Source: Sphingomonas bacterium (GTDB taxonomy: Bacteria > Pseudomonadota > Alphaproteobacteria > Sphingomonadales > Sphingomonadaceae). From it: a DNA stretch of 10,601 bases. Shown in pieces: positions 1 through 6,907 of this stretch; position 1 is the first letter of the stretch, and each line of letters begins with the position of its first letter. Position numbers and translations under genes: made by a program. Where the stretch lies: NCBI GenBank assembly GCA_026785965.1, contig JAJAYY010000036.1, positions 1-10,601 on the forward strand. The letters run 5' to 3'. The notes under the pieces are model-generated. The model was not told the origin of the DNA. It ran no database searches and saw only the letters and a list, made by a program, of their open reading frames with translations.

Positions 1-1339
1 CCTCGAACTTGATCTCGTGGAGCTTTAACAAGGCGATCACGTCCGGCTTGGTCGCGGGAACCCACCAGGCTGCGGGTAGGGTTGCGACGAAGTCGGGGGC
101 TTGGATAAACACCGGCACTTTGCGAGACACCGGGCGGCCGAGCCAGCGAACCTCATCGCCGCCGGAAGCGGCCGACCGATAGCTCTCCTGCTCGATTCCC
201 TTGAACGCTTCGATGGTGAACAGAGGCTTGGCGACCGGCTTCCACGTCAGCACCGTCGTCGCCGGGCGCGAGATGCGATCGGTCGCGATCGCCGTGGCCA
301 GTCCCTCCCCCTTTGTGCCGAGCAACCGCAGCGACTCCTCGATCAGCACATAGGTGCCGAGCACGCGCTGGCGATAGGGCTTGAGCGAGTGGGCCTCGAC
401 CAGCACCGTCGGTTGCCGCGCGAGCTCGCCGTAACCGGTCGAAAAGCGCGGCGTATCGGGGCTAAGCAACGCGCCCTTCTCGAGCCGACGCGGATCGACG
501 GCCTCGATGTAAAGTCCGGGGATGTGACCGGCCCGGGTGAGCGCAGTGGTTACTGCGGGGCGATAATGCGCATCGAGCCAAAGGCCGATCGCCGGTGAAT
601 GGCTCGGCGACCCCGCCCAGCCGGGGAAGGTGAAGCCGATGTCATACTGGTAATCGATCCCGTCCGAGACGTGGAGATCGAGGATCAGCGCCGGCTCCAG
701 CCGGTTGAGATAGGTCCGCATGGCGCGCATCTCGGGCGTGTCGGCCTTGAGATAGTCGCGGTTGAGGTTGAGATTTTGGGCGGTCGTGCGCCAGCCCTGG
801 TTGGCGGGACCGCGCTGGTTGGGGCGATTGGTGGGCGAGGTCCGCTCGTGCCCGTCGGCGTTGAAGATCGGCACGAATATCAGGTCGGCGTGGTCAAGCA
901 GCCGGTCCTTGCCGCGCAGCGCGATGTCGCGCAGCAACATCAGCCCGGCGTCCTTGCCGTCGATCTCGCCTGAATGAATTCCGGCCTGAACGAACAAGAG
1001 CGGCTTGGTCGCGGTGCCCGGTTTCGCAGCACGCACCGCATAGAGTTCGCGGCCCTGTGCGGTGCGCCCGAAAGTTTGGATGCTCAGCAACGGCGAGGCG
1101 GCGACCAACCGGTCGATCCACGCGCGCGTTTCGGCGTACGACGGCGTAGTCTCGAAGCGATTCGCCTCGGCCGGCGTAATCCACGGGTCGGACGGCGCCA
1201 CGACCAGTTTCTCGCTCGCCCCATGCCATGGCAGGACCGGCGGAAGCGGCGCGGACTGATCGGCGGTCGAGCGCGGCTGGGCTGCTGCCGGGGTGGCAAG
1301 GAAAGCGAGCGCCGAGACGGCCATGAGGAAGAGTTGCAT
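1..1339 (-). CDS. Secreted M14-family zinc carboxypeptidase, C-terminus cut off by window edge
   Basis: A metallopeptidase of the M14 (carboxypeptidase A-like) superfamily, expected to trim peptides outside the cytoplasm. The visible part is 446 residues and stays open to the left edge. Residues 1-20 form a hydrophobic signal peptide ending in an Ala-rich cleavage site (AAA before QP), although its n-region lacks Lys or Arg. The M14 zinc ligands are visible: H122 and E125 in HSGEIDGKD, and H223 in LDLHVSD. E315 in VLVEAHS is the likely catalytic glutamate. Substrate-pocket-like sequence NLNLNRDY lies between them. Spacing agrees with carboxypeptidase A (H69, E72, H196, E270). The ATG at 1339 is the earliest possible start because an in-frame TAG sits 12 nt upstream. 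There is no Shine-Dalgarno sequence, and a promoter candidate abuts the ATG. The exact substrate and M14 subfamily are not determined. The gene is divergent from the PEP-mutase-like gene. Confidence 0.88.
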   Translation of the reverse strand, partial: MQLFLMAVSALAFLATPAAAQPRSTADQSAPLPPVLPWHGASEKLVVAPSDPWITPAEANRFETTPSYAETRAWIDRLVAASPLLSIQTFGRTAQGRELYAVRAAKPGTATKPLLFVQAGIHSGEIDGKDAGLMLLRDIALRGKDRLLDHADLIFVPIFNADGHERTSPTNRPNQRGPANQGWRTTAQNLNLNRDYLKADTPEMRAMRTYLNRLEPALILDLHVSDGIDYQYDIGFTFPGWAGSPSHSPAIGLWLDAHYRPAVTTALTRAGHIPGLYIEAVDPRRLEKGALLSPDTPRFSTGYGELARQPTVLVEAHSLKPYRQRVLGTYVLIEESLRLLGTKGEGLATAIATDRISRPATTVLTWKPVAKPLFTIEAFKGIEQESYRSAASGGDEVRWLGRPVSRKVPVFIQAPDFVATLPAAWWVPATKPDVIALLKLHEIKFE

Positions 1340-1345
1340 GGTGCA

Positions 1346-1374
1346 AGCCTAGGGGCGGCGGCTTGTGCTGACAA
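1346..1374 (-). promoter_or_regulatory. Candidate promoter of the M14 peptidase gene
   Basis: Read on the minus strand, TTGTCA (1374-1369, 5 of 6 to the -35 consensus) is followed after 17 nt by TAGGCT (1351-1346, 3 of 6 to the -10 consensus). Only 6 nt separate this box from the ATG at 1339, so transcription would begin about at the start codon, giving a leaderless mRNA. That fits the lack of a Shine-Dalgarno sequence. Prediction by eye only. Confidence 0.35.
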
Positions 1375-1396
1375 TCGCCCTCGCTGGTGCGATATC
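1368..1396 (+). promoter_or_regulatory. Candidate promoter of the PEP-mutase-like gene
   Basis: CTGACA (1368-1373, 5 of 6 to the -35 consensus) and GATATC (1391-1396, 3 of 6 to the -10 consensus) are separated by 17 nt. The predicted transcription start, near 1403, gives a leader of about 36 nt that includes the Shine-Dalgarno GGGAG at 1425-1429. The -35 element overlaps the opposite-strand -35 of the divergent peptidase promoter. Prediction by eye only. Confidence 0.3.
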
Positions 1397-1438
1397 GAGC
1401 CTGCTATGGCGGATGGGTCACTTTGGGAGATTGCGGGC

Positions 1439-2185
1439 ATGTCGACCTTCGAAACCTTCGCCGCGCTTCACATCCCCGGTGATCCGGTCGTGCTGTACAA
1501 CATCTGGGACGTCGGCAGCGCGCTGGCGGTGGTCGCGGCGGGGGCCAAGGCACTCGCCACGGGGAGCCACCCGGTCGGCGACGCGGCGGGGTTCGGCGAC
1601 GGCGAGAAGGTGCCGATCGACTTTGCCTTGGCCAATGCCAAGCGGATCGTCGGCGCGGTCGCGGTGCCGCTAAGCGTTGATTTCGAGGGCGCTTATTCGA
1701 CCGATCCGGGTCAAGGCGCAGCCAATTTCAAGCGGCTCGCCGCGACCGGCGCGGTGGGCTGCAATTTCGAAGACCAGGTGATCGGCGGCGCGGGGCTGCA
1801 CCCGCTAGACCTCCAGTGCCGCCGCATCGCCGCAGGCCGCCAGGCGGTCGGCAATGCCTTTTTCATCAACGCGCGCACCGATATGTTCCTGAAGGCCAAA
1901 CCCGACGACCATGACCAAGCGCTCGCCGATCAGGCGATCGAGCGCGGCAAGGGCTTCGCCGATGCCGGTGCAAGCGGCTTCTTCATTCCCCGGCTGGGCG
2001 ACCTCAAACTGGTCGAGCGGATCGTCAAGGCGGTGCCGCTGCCGGTTAACGCGATCGCTTACCCCGGCGCGCCGTCGAAAGCCGATTGGGCCGCCGCCGG
2101 GATCGCCCGCATCAGTCACGGCCCCTTCCCGCACAAGGCGCTGATGGCGCAATTGACCGAAAATGCCAAAGCGGCGATCGGCTAG
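1439..2185 (+). CDS. Isocitrate lyase/PEP mutase superfamily enzyme
   Basis: A 248-residue TIM-barrel enzyme of the PEP mutase/isocitrate lyase superfamily. Members make or break C-C or P-C bonds next to a carboxylate, using Mg2+ and an enolate intermediate. Superfamily motifs are clear: ATGSHPVGDAAGFGDGE near residues 38-55, metal-site VDFEGAYS (D81, E83), VGCNFEDQ (E111, D112) and NARTD at 144-148. The KKCGH/KRCGH cysteine loop of isocitrate and methylisocitrate lyases is absent, so neither of those activities is expected. It resembles the uncharacterised short group often annotated simply as 'isocitrate lyase/phosphoenolpyruvate mutase family protein', and the true substrate is unknown. 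The start at 1439 is preferred because GGGAG at 1425-1429 lies 9 nt upstream. An in-frame ATG at 1406 would add 11 residues but lacks a good ribosome site. The TAG stop shares CTAG with the stop of the convergent ABC permease gene. Confidence 0.87.
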   Translation: MSTFETFAALHIPGDPVVLYNIWDVGSALAVVAAGAKALATGSHPVGDAAGFGDGEKVPIDFALANAKRIVGAVAVPLSVDFEGAYSTDPGQGAANFKRLAATGAVGCNFEDQVIGGAGLHPLDLQCRRIAAGRQAVGNAFFINARTDMFLKAKPDDHDQALADQAIERGKGFADAGASGFFIPRLGDLKLVERIVKAVPLPVNAIAYPGAPSKADWAAAGIARISHGPFPHKALMAQLTENAKAAIG

Positions 2186-3405
2186 ACCGCCTTGCGTTGC
2201 CACGGCCAGCGGCGCGTCGGCCCCGATTTGAGCACGCTGCGGCGAAACATCGCGGCGGCGAACTTGAGGATGATGGCGACCCACAAAGCTTGCCACGCAA
2301 TCGCGACGAAGTGCGGCCACAGCGCTTCGCTCTCGGCGGCGCGGGCGATCATCGCGAATGGCGACGACAAAGGGAAGATCGCCCCGGCCAGCGCCTCGCG
2401 GCTGTCGGGCTTGCCCACGCCAAGGCTGGCGAGCCCGAAGATCACGACCTGGATCATGGTCACCGGCATCGACAGTGTCTGGACCTCGCGCACGGTCGAG
2501 GCCTGTCCGCCGATGCCAAGGAACACCCCGCCGATGAGCAGATAGCTCATCGCGAAATAGACCAGGATCAGCGCCAGGAAAATCGGCCAGCCGATCGCCG
2601 GCGGCGGCAAGCCGCCAAGCCCACCTTCGGTCCAGATCGCGATCGCTGCCGCGCCGGCCGCGGTCCACACCGCGATCCCGACCAGCGACATCGCCAGCAT
2701 GGCGAACAATTTGCCGAGGAAGATCGCGTCGATCGGCACCGCCGCGGCGAGAATCTCGATCACCTTGTTCGATTTCTCCTCGATCAGTTGCGACAACAGC
2801 ATTCCCGCGAGCAGGATGGTGAGCACGAACAGGATCGTCTGCCCGCCGCGCGCGACCAGTTGCCGGGCAAAAGCGAGCGAGCCCGACGAGCTGTCGGCGA
2901 GGGTCACCGACATGGCAGCACCGGGGGCCGAACGCGGCGGCGCGCTGCGCATCGCCCGCGCTTCATCGACGAACAGGCCGATCTGGCGAACGATCCGTCC
3001 GTCGGCAGCGACCGCGCCGGTGAAATGCGGGCTCGCCAACCCGCCATCGAGCACCCCGACGCGCTCGATCTTGTCGTCAAGGAGCAAGGCCTGGCGCTGC
3101 CGCACCAGATCGCCGGCCGGCACAGCGTGGCTCAGCATTACGAACGGCCGCTCATCGGCGAGCGGGGCCAGCCGCTCGCGCGCCGCGCTCAGCGCTTGAT
3201 AATCGGCAAGCGACGAAATTACCGCGATCTGCGGCGGCGCCCGGCCGGAGTCGATGCGCTCGCCGATCCCACCGAACATCACCCCCAGCACGACCGGGAA
3301 CAGCGGCCCGAGGAGGAATAACAAAAACGTCTTGCTCAGCACCGTCGCGGTGAAATCGCGCCGCGCGATCACGAACGCGGCGCGGATCGTTTCGGGCAGT
3401 TTCAT
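2182..3405 (-). CDS. ABC-2 type transporter permease (NatB-like)
   Basis: A 407-residue inner-membrane subunit of an ABC exporter, resembling NatB of the Na+ efflux NatAB system and related ABC-2 permeases. One transmembrane helix lies at about 27-47. An extracytoplasmic domain of about 140 residues follows, then a C-terminal block of about five helices (roughly 188-208, 228-254, 274-298, 312-332, 365-386). Two hallmarks are visible: EEKSNKVIEIL at 209-219 in the cytoplasmic coupling region and FPLSSPFAMIAR at 344-355. The start ATG overlaps the stop of the upstream ATPase as ATGA (3402-3405), and GGAGG lies just upstream, so translation is probably coupled. The two proteins should form one transporter. 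The transported substrate (Na+, drug or other) cannot be told from sequence. A further 112 codons are open upstream of this ATG but lie inside the ATPase gene and are a shadow. Confidence 0.9.
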   Translation of the reverse strand: MKLPETIRAAFVIARRDFTATVLSKTFLLFLLGPLFPVVLGVMFGGIGERIDSGRAPPQIAVISSLADYQALSAARERLAPLADERPFVMLSHAVPAGDLVRQRQALLLDDKIERVGVLDGGLASPHFTGAVAADGRIVRQIGLFVDEARAMRSAPPRSAPGAAMSVTLADSSSGSLAFARQLVARGGQTILFVLTILLAGMLLSQLIEEKSNKVIEILAAAVPIDAIFLGKLFAMLAMSLVGIAVWTAAGAAAIAIWTEGGLGGLPPPAIGWPIFLALILVYFAMSYLLIGGVFLGIGGQASTVREVQTLSMPVTMIQVVIFGLASLGVGKPDSREALAGAIFPLSSPFAMIARAAESEALWPHFVAIAWQALWVAIILKFAAAMFRRSVLKSGPTRRWPWQRKAV

Positions 3406-4343
3406 ACCGCCTCCTGGGGCGCGTGACCCATCTCGCGCGCCGCGGCAGCCCCGGCAATGGCGATGAACGCGTCGTGCAGCCCTGGCCGCTCGATGCTCAA
3501 GGTCTCGATCCCGGCGTGCCCGTCGAGCAAAGCCTTGAGCAAGGGTTCGGGTCCGCCGTCGGGAAGCTCGAAGCGCCACTCGCCGCCGATCCGCTCGGCC
3601 GATGCCGGTATTGCCTGACGCCACGGCCCGTCGGCGGCGCGGGTGCGCAAATGGACGATCGGCCGCAATTGGCCGCGCGCCTCGTCGACCGCGCCTTCGA
3701 ACGCGACCTTGCCCTCGGCGATGATCGCGACGCGTTCGCACAAGCGTTCGGCGTGGGCGATGACGTGGGTTGAAAAGATCACGGTGGTCCCCGCTGCAGC
3801 CTCGTCGCGGATCAATTGCTCAAGCTTTTCCTGGTTGATCGCATCGAGCCCCGAAAACGGCTCATCGAGTACGATCAGTCGGGGCTTGTGGACAATCGTG
3901 CCGAGCAATTGGACCGTCTGCGCCATGCCCTTGGACAGCGTCCGGATCGGCCGTTTGGCCCAATCGCCAAACCCGCGCCCCTCAAGCAATTCGACCGCGC
4001 GGCGGCGCCCGGTGGTGATCGGCAATCCGCGCAGCGCGCCCATGAAGGCGATCGCCTCGGCCGCGGGCATCGACGGATAAAGCCCGCGCTCCTCGGGCAG
4101 ATAACCGACCTCGCGCGCTGCTTCCAATGGCTTGTCGCGCCCCAGCAAGGTGCGCGTTCCCGAAGTCGGATCGATGATCCCGAGCAGCATGCGCAGGCAC
4201 GTGGTCTTGCCCGCGCCATTGGGGCCAAGGATGCCGCTGATGCTCCCCGCCGGGACCGACAGGCTGACCCCGTCGACCGCGCGATTGCCGTCGAAATCCT
4301 TGACCAGGTCGTGCGCCGCGGCGGCGATGTGTCTTTCCCCCAT
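3402..4343 (-). CDS. ABC transporter ATP-binding protein (NatA-like)
   Basis: The cytoplasmic ATPase that powers the exporter with the downstream permease. It is 313 residues from the ATG at 4343. It carries Walker A GPNGAGKTT at 40-48, YLPEERGLY at 81-89 in the Q-loop region (the form typical of NatA-type ATPases, without the usual Gln), signature LSKGMAQ at 136-142, Walker B LIVLDEP with E161, D-loop SGLD at 164-167 and switch STH with H193. About 100 residues after the nucleotide-binding domain match the extra C-terminal domain common in this group (DUF4162-like). A TTG start at 4379 would add 12 residues but would run into queG. No Shine-Dalgarno sequence precedes 4343, and a promoter candidate lies 8 nt upstream. 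The 4-nt overlap with the permease defines a two-gene operon. NatA-like is a family statement and substrate specificity is unknown. Confidence 0.92.
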   Translation of the reverse strand: MGERHIAAAAHDLVKDFDGNRAVDGVSLSVPAGSISGILGPNGAGKTTCLRMLLGIIDPTSGTRTLLGRDKPLEAAREVGYLPEERGLYPSMPAAEAIAFMGALRGLPITTGRRRAVELLEGRGFGDWAKRPIRTLSKGMAQTVQLLGTIVHKPRLIVLDEPFSGLDAINQEKLEQLIRDEAAAGTTVIFSTHVIAHAERLCERVAIIAEGKVAFEGAVDEARGQLRPIVHLRTRAADGPWRQAIPASAERIGGEWRFELPDGGPEPLLKALLDGHAGIETLSIERPGLHDAFIAIAGAAAAREMGHAPQEAV

Positions 4344-4351
4344 GCACGAAG

Positions 4352-4379
4352 TTGGTAAGGGCTGGAGTCGCAATGGCAA
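4352..4379 (-). promoter_or_regulatory. Candidate promoter of the ABC exporter operon
   Basis: On the minus strand, TTGCCA (4379-4374, 5 of 6 to the -35 consensus) and TACCAA (4357-4352, 3 of 6 to the -10 consensus) are separated by 16 nt. Eight nt then lead to the ATG at 4343, so the transcript would be nearly or fully leaderless. The -35 box covers part of the queG start codon (4373-4375), which would explain how two divergent genes fit in a 29-bp gap. By eye only. Confidence 0.3.
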
Positions 4380-5419
4380 GCCTCGAACAGCGCATCCGCG
4401 AGCAAGCGGCGAAGCTCGGCTTCATCGCCTGCGGTTTCGCTTGCGCCGACGCCGCGCCTGAGGCCGGGGCCCAGCTCAGGCAATGGATCGCGGCTGGGCA
4501 TCATGGCGAAATGGGCTGGATCGAGGATCGTGCCGAGCAGCGCGCCAGACCGCGCGCACTGTGGCCCGATGCGCGCTCGGTGATCGCGCTGGCGATGAGC
4601 TATGCCCCCGCGACCGATCCGCTGGCGCTCGCCGCAGAGCGCAGTCGAGGCCGGATTTCGGTCTATGCCCAAGGCTCCGACTATCACAAGGTGGTCAAGA
4701 AGGCGCTCAAAGCGCTCGGCCGCTGGCTTGCCGACACCGAAGGCTGTCAGCTCAAGGTATTCGTCGATACCGCCCCGGTGATGGAGAAGCCGCTGTCCGC
4801 CGCCGCCGGGCTCGGCTGGCAGGGCAAGCACACCAATTTGCTCAGTCGCGAGCATGGCAATTGGCTGTTCCTCGGGGTGATCTATACCACGCTCGACCTT
4901 GTCCCCGATGCCCCCGCTGTGGATCATTGCGGCAGTTGCACGCGCTGCATCACGGCCTGTCCGACCGGTGCGATCACCGCCCCACATCGGCTCGATGCGC
5001 GCAAATGCATTTCCTACCTGACGATCGAACATGCCGGGCCGATCCCGACCGAATATCGCCGCAGCATCGGCAACCGAATCTATGGCTGTGACGATTGCCT
5101 TGCGGTGTGCCCGTGGAACCGGTTTGCCGAAACGGCGCAGGCCAATCGCGCTTTCCTGCCCCGCGCCGAACTTGCCGCCCCCGCGCTCGCCGACCTGCTC
5201 GGCCTCGACGATGTCAGCTTCCGTGCGATGTTCTCGGGATCGCCGATCAAGCGCATCGGGGTCGCGCGGATGATCCGCAATTGCCTGATCGCGGCAGGCA
5301 ACAGCGCCGATCCCGCGCTGCGCCCCGCGGTCGAGCGCCATGCGACGAGCGACGATCCGGTGATCGCCGACGCAGCGCGCTGGGCGTTAGCGGCGCTCGA
5401 TCGCGGCGATGCAGGCTGA
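4373..5419 (+). CDS. queG: Epoxyqueuosine reductase QueG
   Basis: A cytoplasmic, cobalamin-dependent iron-sulfur enzyme that reduces epoxyqueuosine to queuosine in the wobble position of GUN-decoding tRNAs, the last step of the pathway. The 348-residue length is normal. An N-terminal domain contains VDTAPVMEKP, with D132 matching the catalytic aspartate region, followed by GWQGKHTNLL. Two [4Fe-4S] clusters are supplied by a ferredoxin-like segment: C186, C189, C192 and C196 (CGSCTRCITACP), and C239, C242 and C246 (CDDCLAVCP). The C-terminal helical part (about 285-345) fits the HEAT-like tRNA-binding domain. The ATG at 4373 is chosen because GGAG at 4364-4367 lies 5 nt upstream; a TTG at 4352 is in frame but less likely. 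The gene stands alone, divergent from the ABC operon, and its last 33 bp overlap the convergent lipoprotein gene. No other queuosine genes are in the window. Confidence 0.95.
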   Translation: MASLEQRIREQAAKLGFIACGFACADAAPEAGAQLRQWIAAGHHGEMGWIEDRAEQRARPRALWPDARSVIALAMSYAPATDPLALAAERSRGRISVYAQGSDYHKVVKKALKALGRWLADTEGCQLKVFVDTAPVMEKPLSAAAGLGWQGKHTNLLSREHGNWLFLGVIYTTLDLVPDAPAVDHCGSCTRCITACPTGAITAPHRLDARKCISYLTIEHAGPIPTEYRRSIGNRIYGCDDCLAVCPWNRFAETAQANRAFLPRAELAAPALADLLGLDDVSFRAMFSGSPIKRIGVARMIRNCLIAAGNSADPALRPAVERHATSDDPVIADAARWALAALDRGDAG

Positions 5420-5743
5420 CTGGGGAGCGCTTCGCCCCTCGCGATTGCGGGTGTCGACGTGCGTCACTCGGGCTGCTCCACCGCCGCTGGTGGGCGGGTA
5501 AAGGTAGGCGTCGAGCACGCAGTCGCCCGCGCCATATTGGACCTTGGTTCCGTCGCCCTCGCGCACCTCCAGTCGCGGTTGGCCGAGCCGTTGGCCAAGC
5601 TCGCCCGCGCTCATCCCGATAAGGTCGCTCGAATAATGCGGGGCGGCGGTCACCGGCGTGGCGGACGGACCCGGCGCTGGTTTGGGATCGGAAGCGCACG
5701 CGGCGAGCAGCCCGGCGGCGACGGCAATGAAAGCGAAACGCAT
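5387..5743 (-). CDS. Small putative lipoprotein, possibly BamE/SmpA-like fold
   Basis: A 118-residue protein whose first 16 residues end in a lipobox (LLAAC, lipidated C16), so it should be exported and anchored to a membrane. A Pro/Ala-rich linker (about 17-38) follows. A compact region containing SSDLIGMSAGELGQRLGQP and GDCVLDAYLYP then resembles, in layout, the small BamE/SmpA-type lipoprotein fold (short helix, LG-P turn, strands). That likeness is by eye and weak. Two cysteines in the mature domain (GDCVLD and SACIAA) could form a disulfide. The start at 5743 is fixed by the signal peptide, and AAGG lies 4 nt upstream. Its stop lies inside the 3' end of queG, a 33-bp tail-to-tail overlap. 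No function can be assigned. It is probably a conserved sphingomonad hypothetical. Confidence 0.72.
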   Translation of the reverse strand: MRFAFIAVAAGLLAACASDPKPAPGPSATPVTAAPHYSSDLIGMSAGELGQRLGQPRLEVREGDGTKVQYGAGDCVLDAYLYPPTSGGGAARVTHVDTRNREGRSAPQSACIAAIERR

Positions 5744-5779
5744 CGCGCCTTGTGGCGTCGGCGCGGCGGGCTGGCAAGC

Positions 5780-5808
5780 TTGTCGAACCGCCCCCGGCCC
5801 GCTAGGCG
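5780..5808 (+). promoter_or_regulatory. Candidate promoter of the PfkB kinase gene
   Basis: TTGTCGA (5780-5786), a 14-nt gap and GCTAGGCG (5801-5808) loosely fit the Caulobacter-type housekeeping pattern (TTGACGS, 10-14 nt, GCTANAWC): GCTA is exact and the rest is poor. It lies in the 100-bp gap between the divergent lipoprotein and kinase genes. Nothing else notable was seen in that gap. Confidence 0.22.
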
Positions 5809-5843
5809 CCGCCGCGACATATTTTCTCAAGGATCTCCGTTTC

Positions 5844-6839
5844 ATGATCACTCCCAGCCTCGATGTCCTGTGCATCGGCAATGCCATCGTCGACGTCATC
5901 GCCGATGCCGACGATGCCTTTCTTGCCGGCCAGGGGCTCGACAAGGGCTCGATGCGGTTGATCGACGAGGCCGAGGCAGTGCGCCTCTATGGCGTGATGG
6001 GGCCGGGGCGCGAACTCAGCGGCGGATCGGCAGGCAATACCGCCGCCGGGCTCGCCGCCTTGGGCATTCGCACTGGCTTCATTGGCCAGGTCGCCGACGA
6101 CCAATTGGGCAAAATCTATCAGCATGACGTCGAGGCGCAGGGGGTCGAATTCCTCGTCGCGGCGCGCGGCGATGTCGGCGCCACCGCGCGCTGCCTGATC
6201 CTCGTCACCCCCGATGCCCAGCGGACGATGAACACCTTCCTTGGCGCGGCGCAGCGGCTTGAGGCGAAGGACGTCGATTTGGCACGCGTCGCCGACGCCG
6301 CGATCGTCTATCTCGAAGGCTATCTGTGGGATCCGGCCGAGCCGCGTGCGGCGATGGAAGCGGCGATCGATGCCGCCCATGCCGCCGGACGCAAGGTCGC
6401 GTTCACCTTGTCCGACACCTTCTGCGTCGATCGCCACCGCGATGGCTTCTGGGCGCTGATCGATGCCGGCCAGATCGACATATTGTTCGCCAATGAAGCC
6501 GAATTGCTCGCGATGGCCGGTGGCGAAAATTTCGAGGCCGCGCTGGCTATGCTCGCGGCCAAGGTTGGAACCTTGGTCGTGACTCGCAGCGAGGCCGGCG
6601 CGGTCGCGGTGTCGGACGAAGAGCGCGCGTCGGTAGCGGCAGAGCCGATCGAGCGGCTGGTCGACACCACCGGTGCGGGCGATTTATTCGCCGCCGGTTT
6701 CCTCGCCGGGCAGGCGCGTGGATTGGGGCTTGAGGTGTCGCTGAAGCTCGGCGCGATCGCCGCCGCCGAAGTCATCCAGCATTATGGCGCGCGCCCTGAA
6801 GCCGACCTGAAAGCGCTCGCGGGCGACCTGCTCGGCTAA
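5844..6839 (+). CDS. PfkB-family carbohydrate/nucleoside kinase, probable adenosine kinase
   Basis: A 331-residue cytoplasmic kinase of the ribokinase/PfkB family. The opening DVLCIGNAIVDVIA and overall length match the alphaproteobacterial group annotated as adenosine kinase, which makes AMP from adenosine and ATP in purine salvage. The first PfkB signature is GGSAGNTAAGLAALG from residue 60. The second is DTTGAGDLFAAGF, with DTTGAGD at 274-280 and D280 the catalytic base of the anion-hole motif GAGD. NEAELLAM near 215-225 is the usual NExE-type Mg/phosphate motif. The start is supported by AAGGA at 5829-5833, 10 nt upstream. The gene ends in TAA, followed by a strong terminator, so it is a single-gene unit or the end of one. 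Sugar specificity (ribokinase or fructokinase) cannot be fully excluded by reading alone. Confidence 0.85.
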   Translation: MITPSLDVLCIGNAIVDVIADADDAFLAGQGLDKGSMRLIDEAEAVRLYGVMGPGRELSGGSAGNTAAGLAALGIRTGFIGQVADDQLGKIYQHDVEAQGVEFLVAARGDVGATARCLILVTPDAQRTMNTFLGAAQRLEAKDVDLARVADAAIVYLEGYLWDPAEPRAAMEAAIDAAHAAGRKVAFTLSDTFCVDRHRDGFWALIDAGQIDILFANEAELLAMAGGENFEAALAMLAAKVGTLVVTRSEAGAVAVSDEERASVAAEPIERLVDTTGAGDLFAAGFLAGQARGLGLEVSLKLGAIAAAEVIQHYGARPEADLKALAGDLLG

Positions 6840-6855
6840 GCAGCGGACAAGGAAA

Positions 6856-6890
6856 GGGGCGGCCCGGATACCCGGACCGCCCCTTTTTTT
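6856..6890 (+). terminator. Rho-independent terminator after the PfkB kinase gene
   Basis: GGGGCGGCCCGG (6856-6867) pairs with its near-complement ending at 6883: 12 positions with one C-A mismatch and a 4-nt ATAC loop. Seven T residues (6884-6890) follow directly. It lies 17 nt after the kinase stop. On the minus strand only three T would follow the stem, so it should act mainly on plus-strand transcription and poorly for the convergent permease gene. Confidence 0.93.
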
Positions 6891-6907
6891 GCCTTGCGGC
6901 TGTCAGC

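Noticed and set aside
101..973. Plus-strand open frames in the left edge region
   Set aside because: They are antisense to the M14 peptidase, whose zinc-binding motifs and signal peptide are clear.
974..1438. N-terminal extension of the PEP-mutase-like protein by 155 codons
   Set aside because: The extension is antisense to the M14 peptidase and has no family similarity; the real start at 1439 has a Shine-Dalgarno sequence.
2086..3321. 411-codon open frame on the plus strand
   Set aside because: Antisense to the ABC permease, very rich in Arg, Gln, Asp and His with no hydrophobic core; a shadow frame.
3406..3741. N-terminal extension of the ABC permease by 112 codons
   Set aside because: It lies in another frame of the ATPase gene; the ATGA overlap and GGAGG support the start at 3405.
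3875..5341. 488-codon open frame on the minus strand
   Set aside because: It runs antisense through queG and out of frame through the ABC ATPase, has Arg/Ala/Gly-rich composition without domains, and is a typical high-GC shadow.
2182..5419. ABC exporter plus queG considered as a functional unit
   Set aside because: They are divergent, and no known link joins NatAB-type export to queuosine synthesis; adjacency looks incidental.
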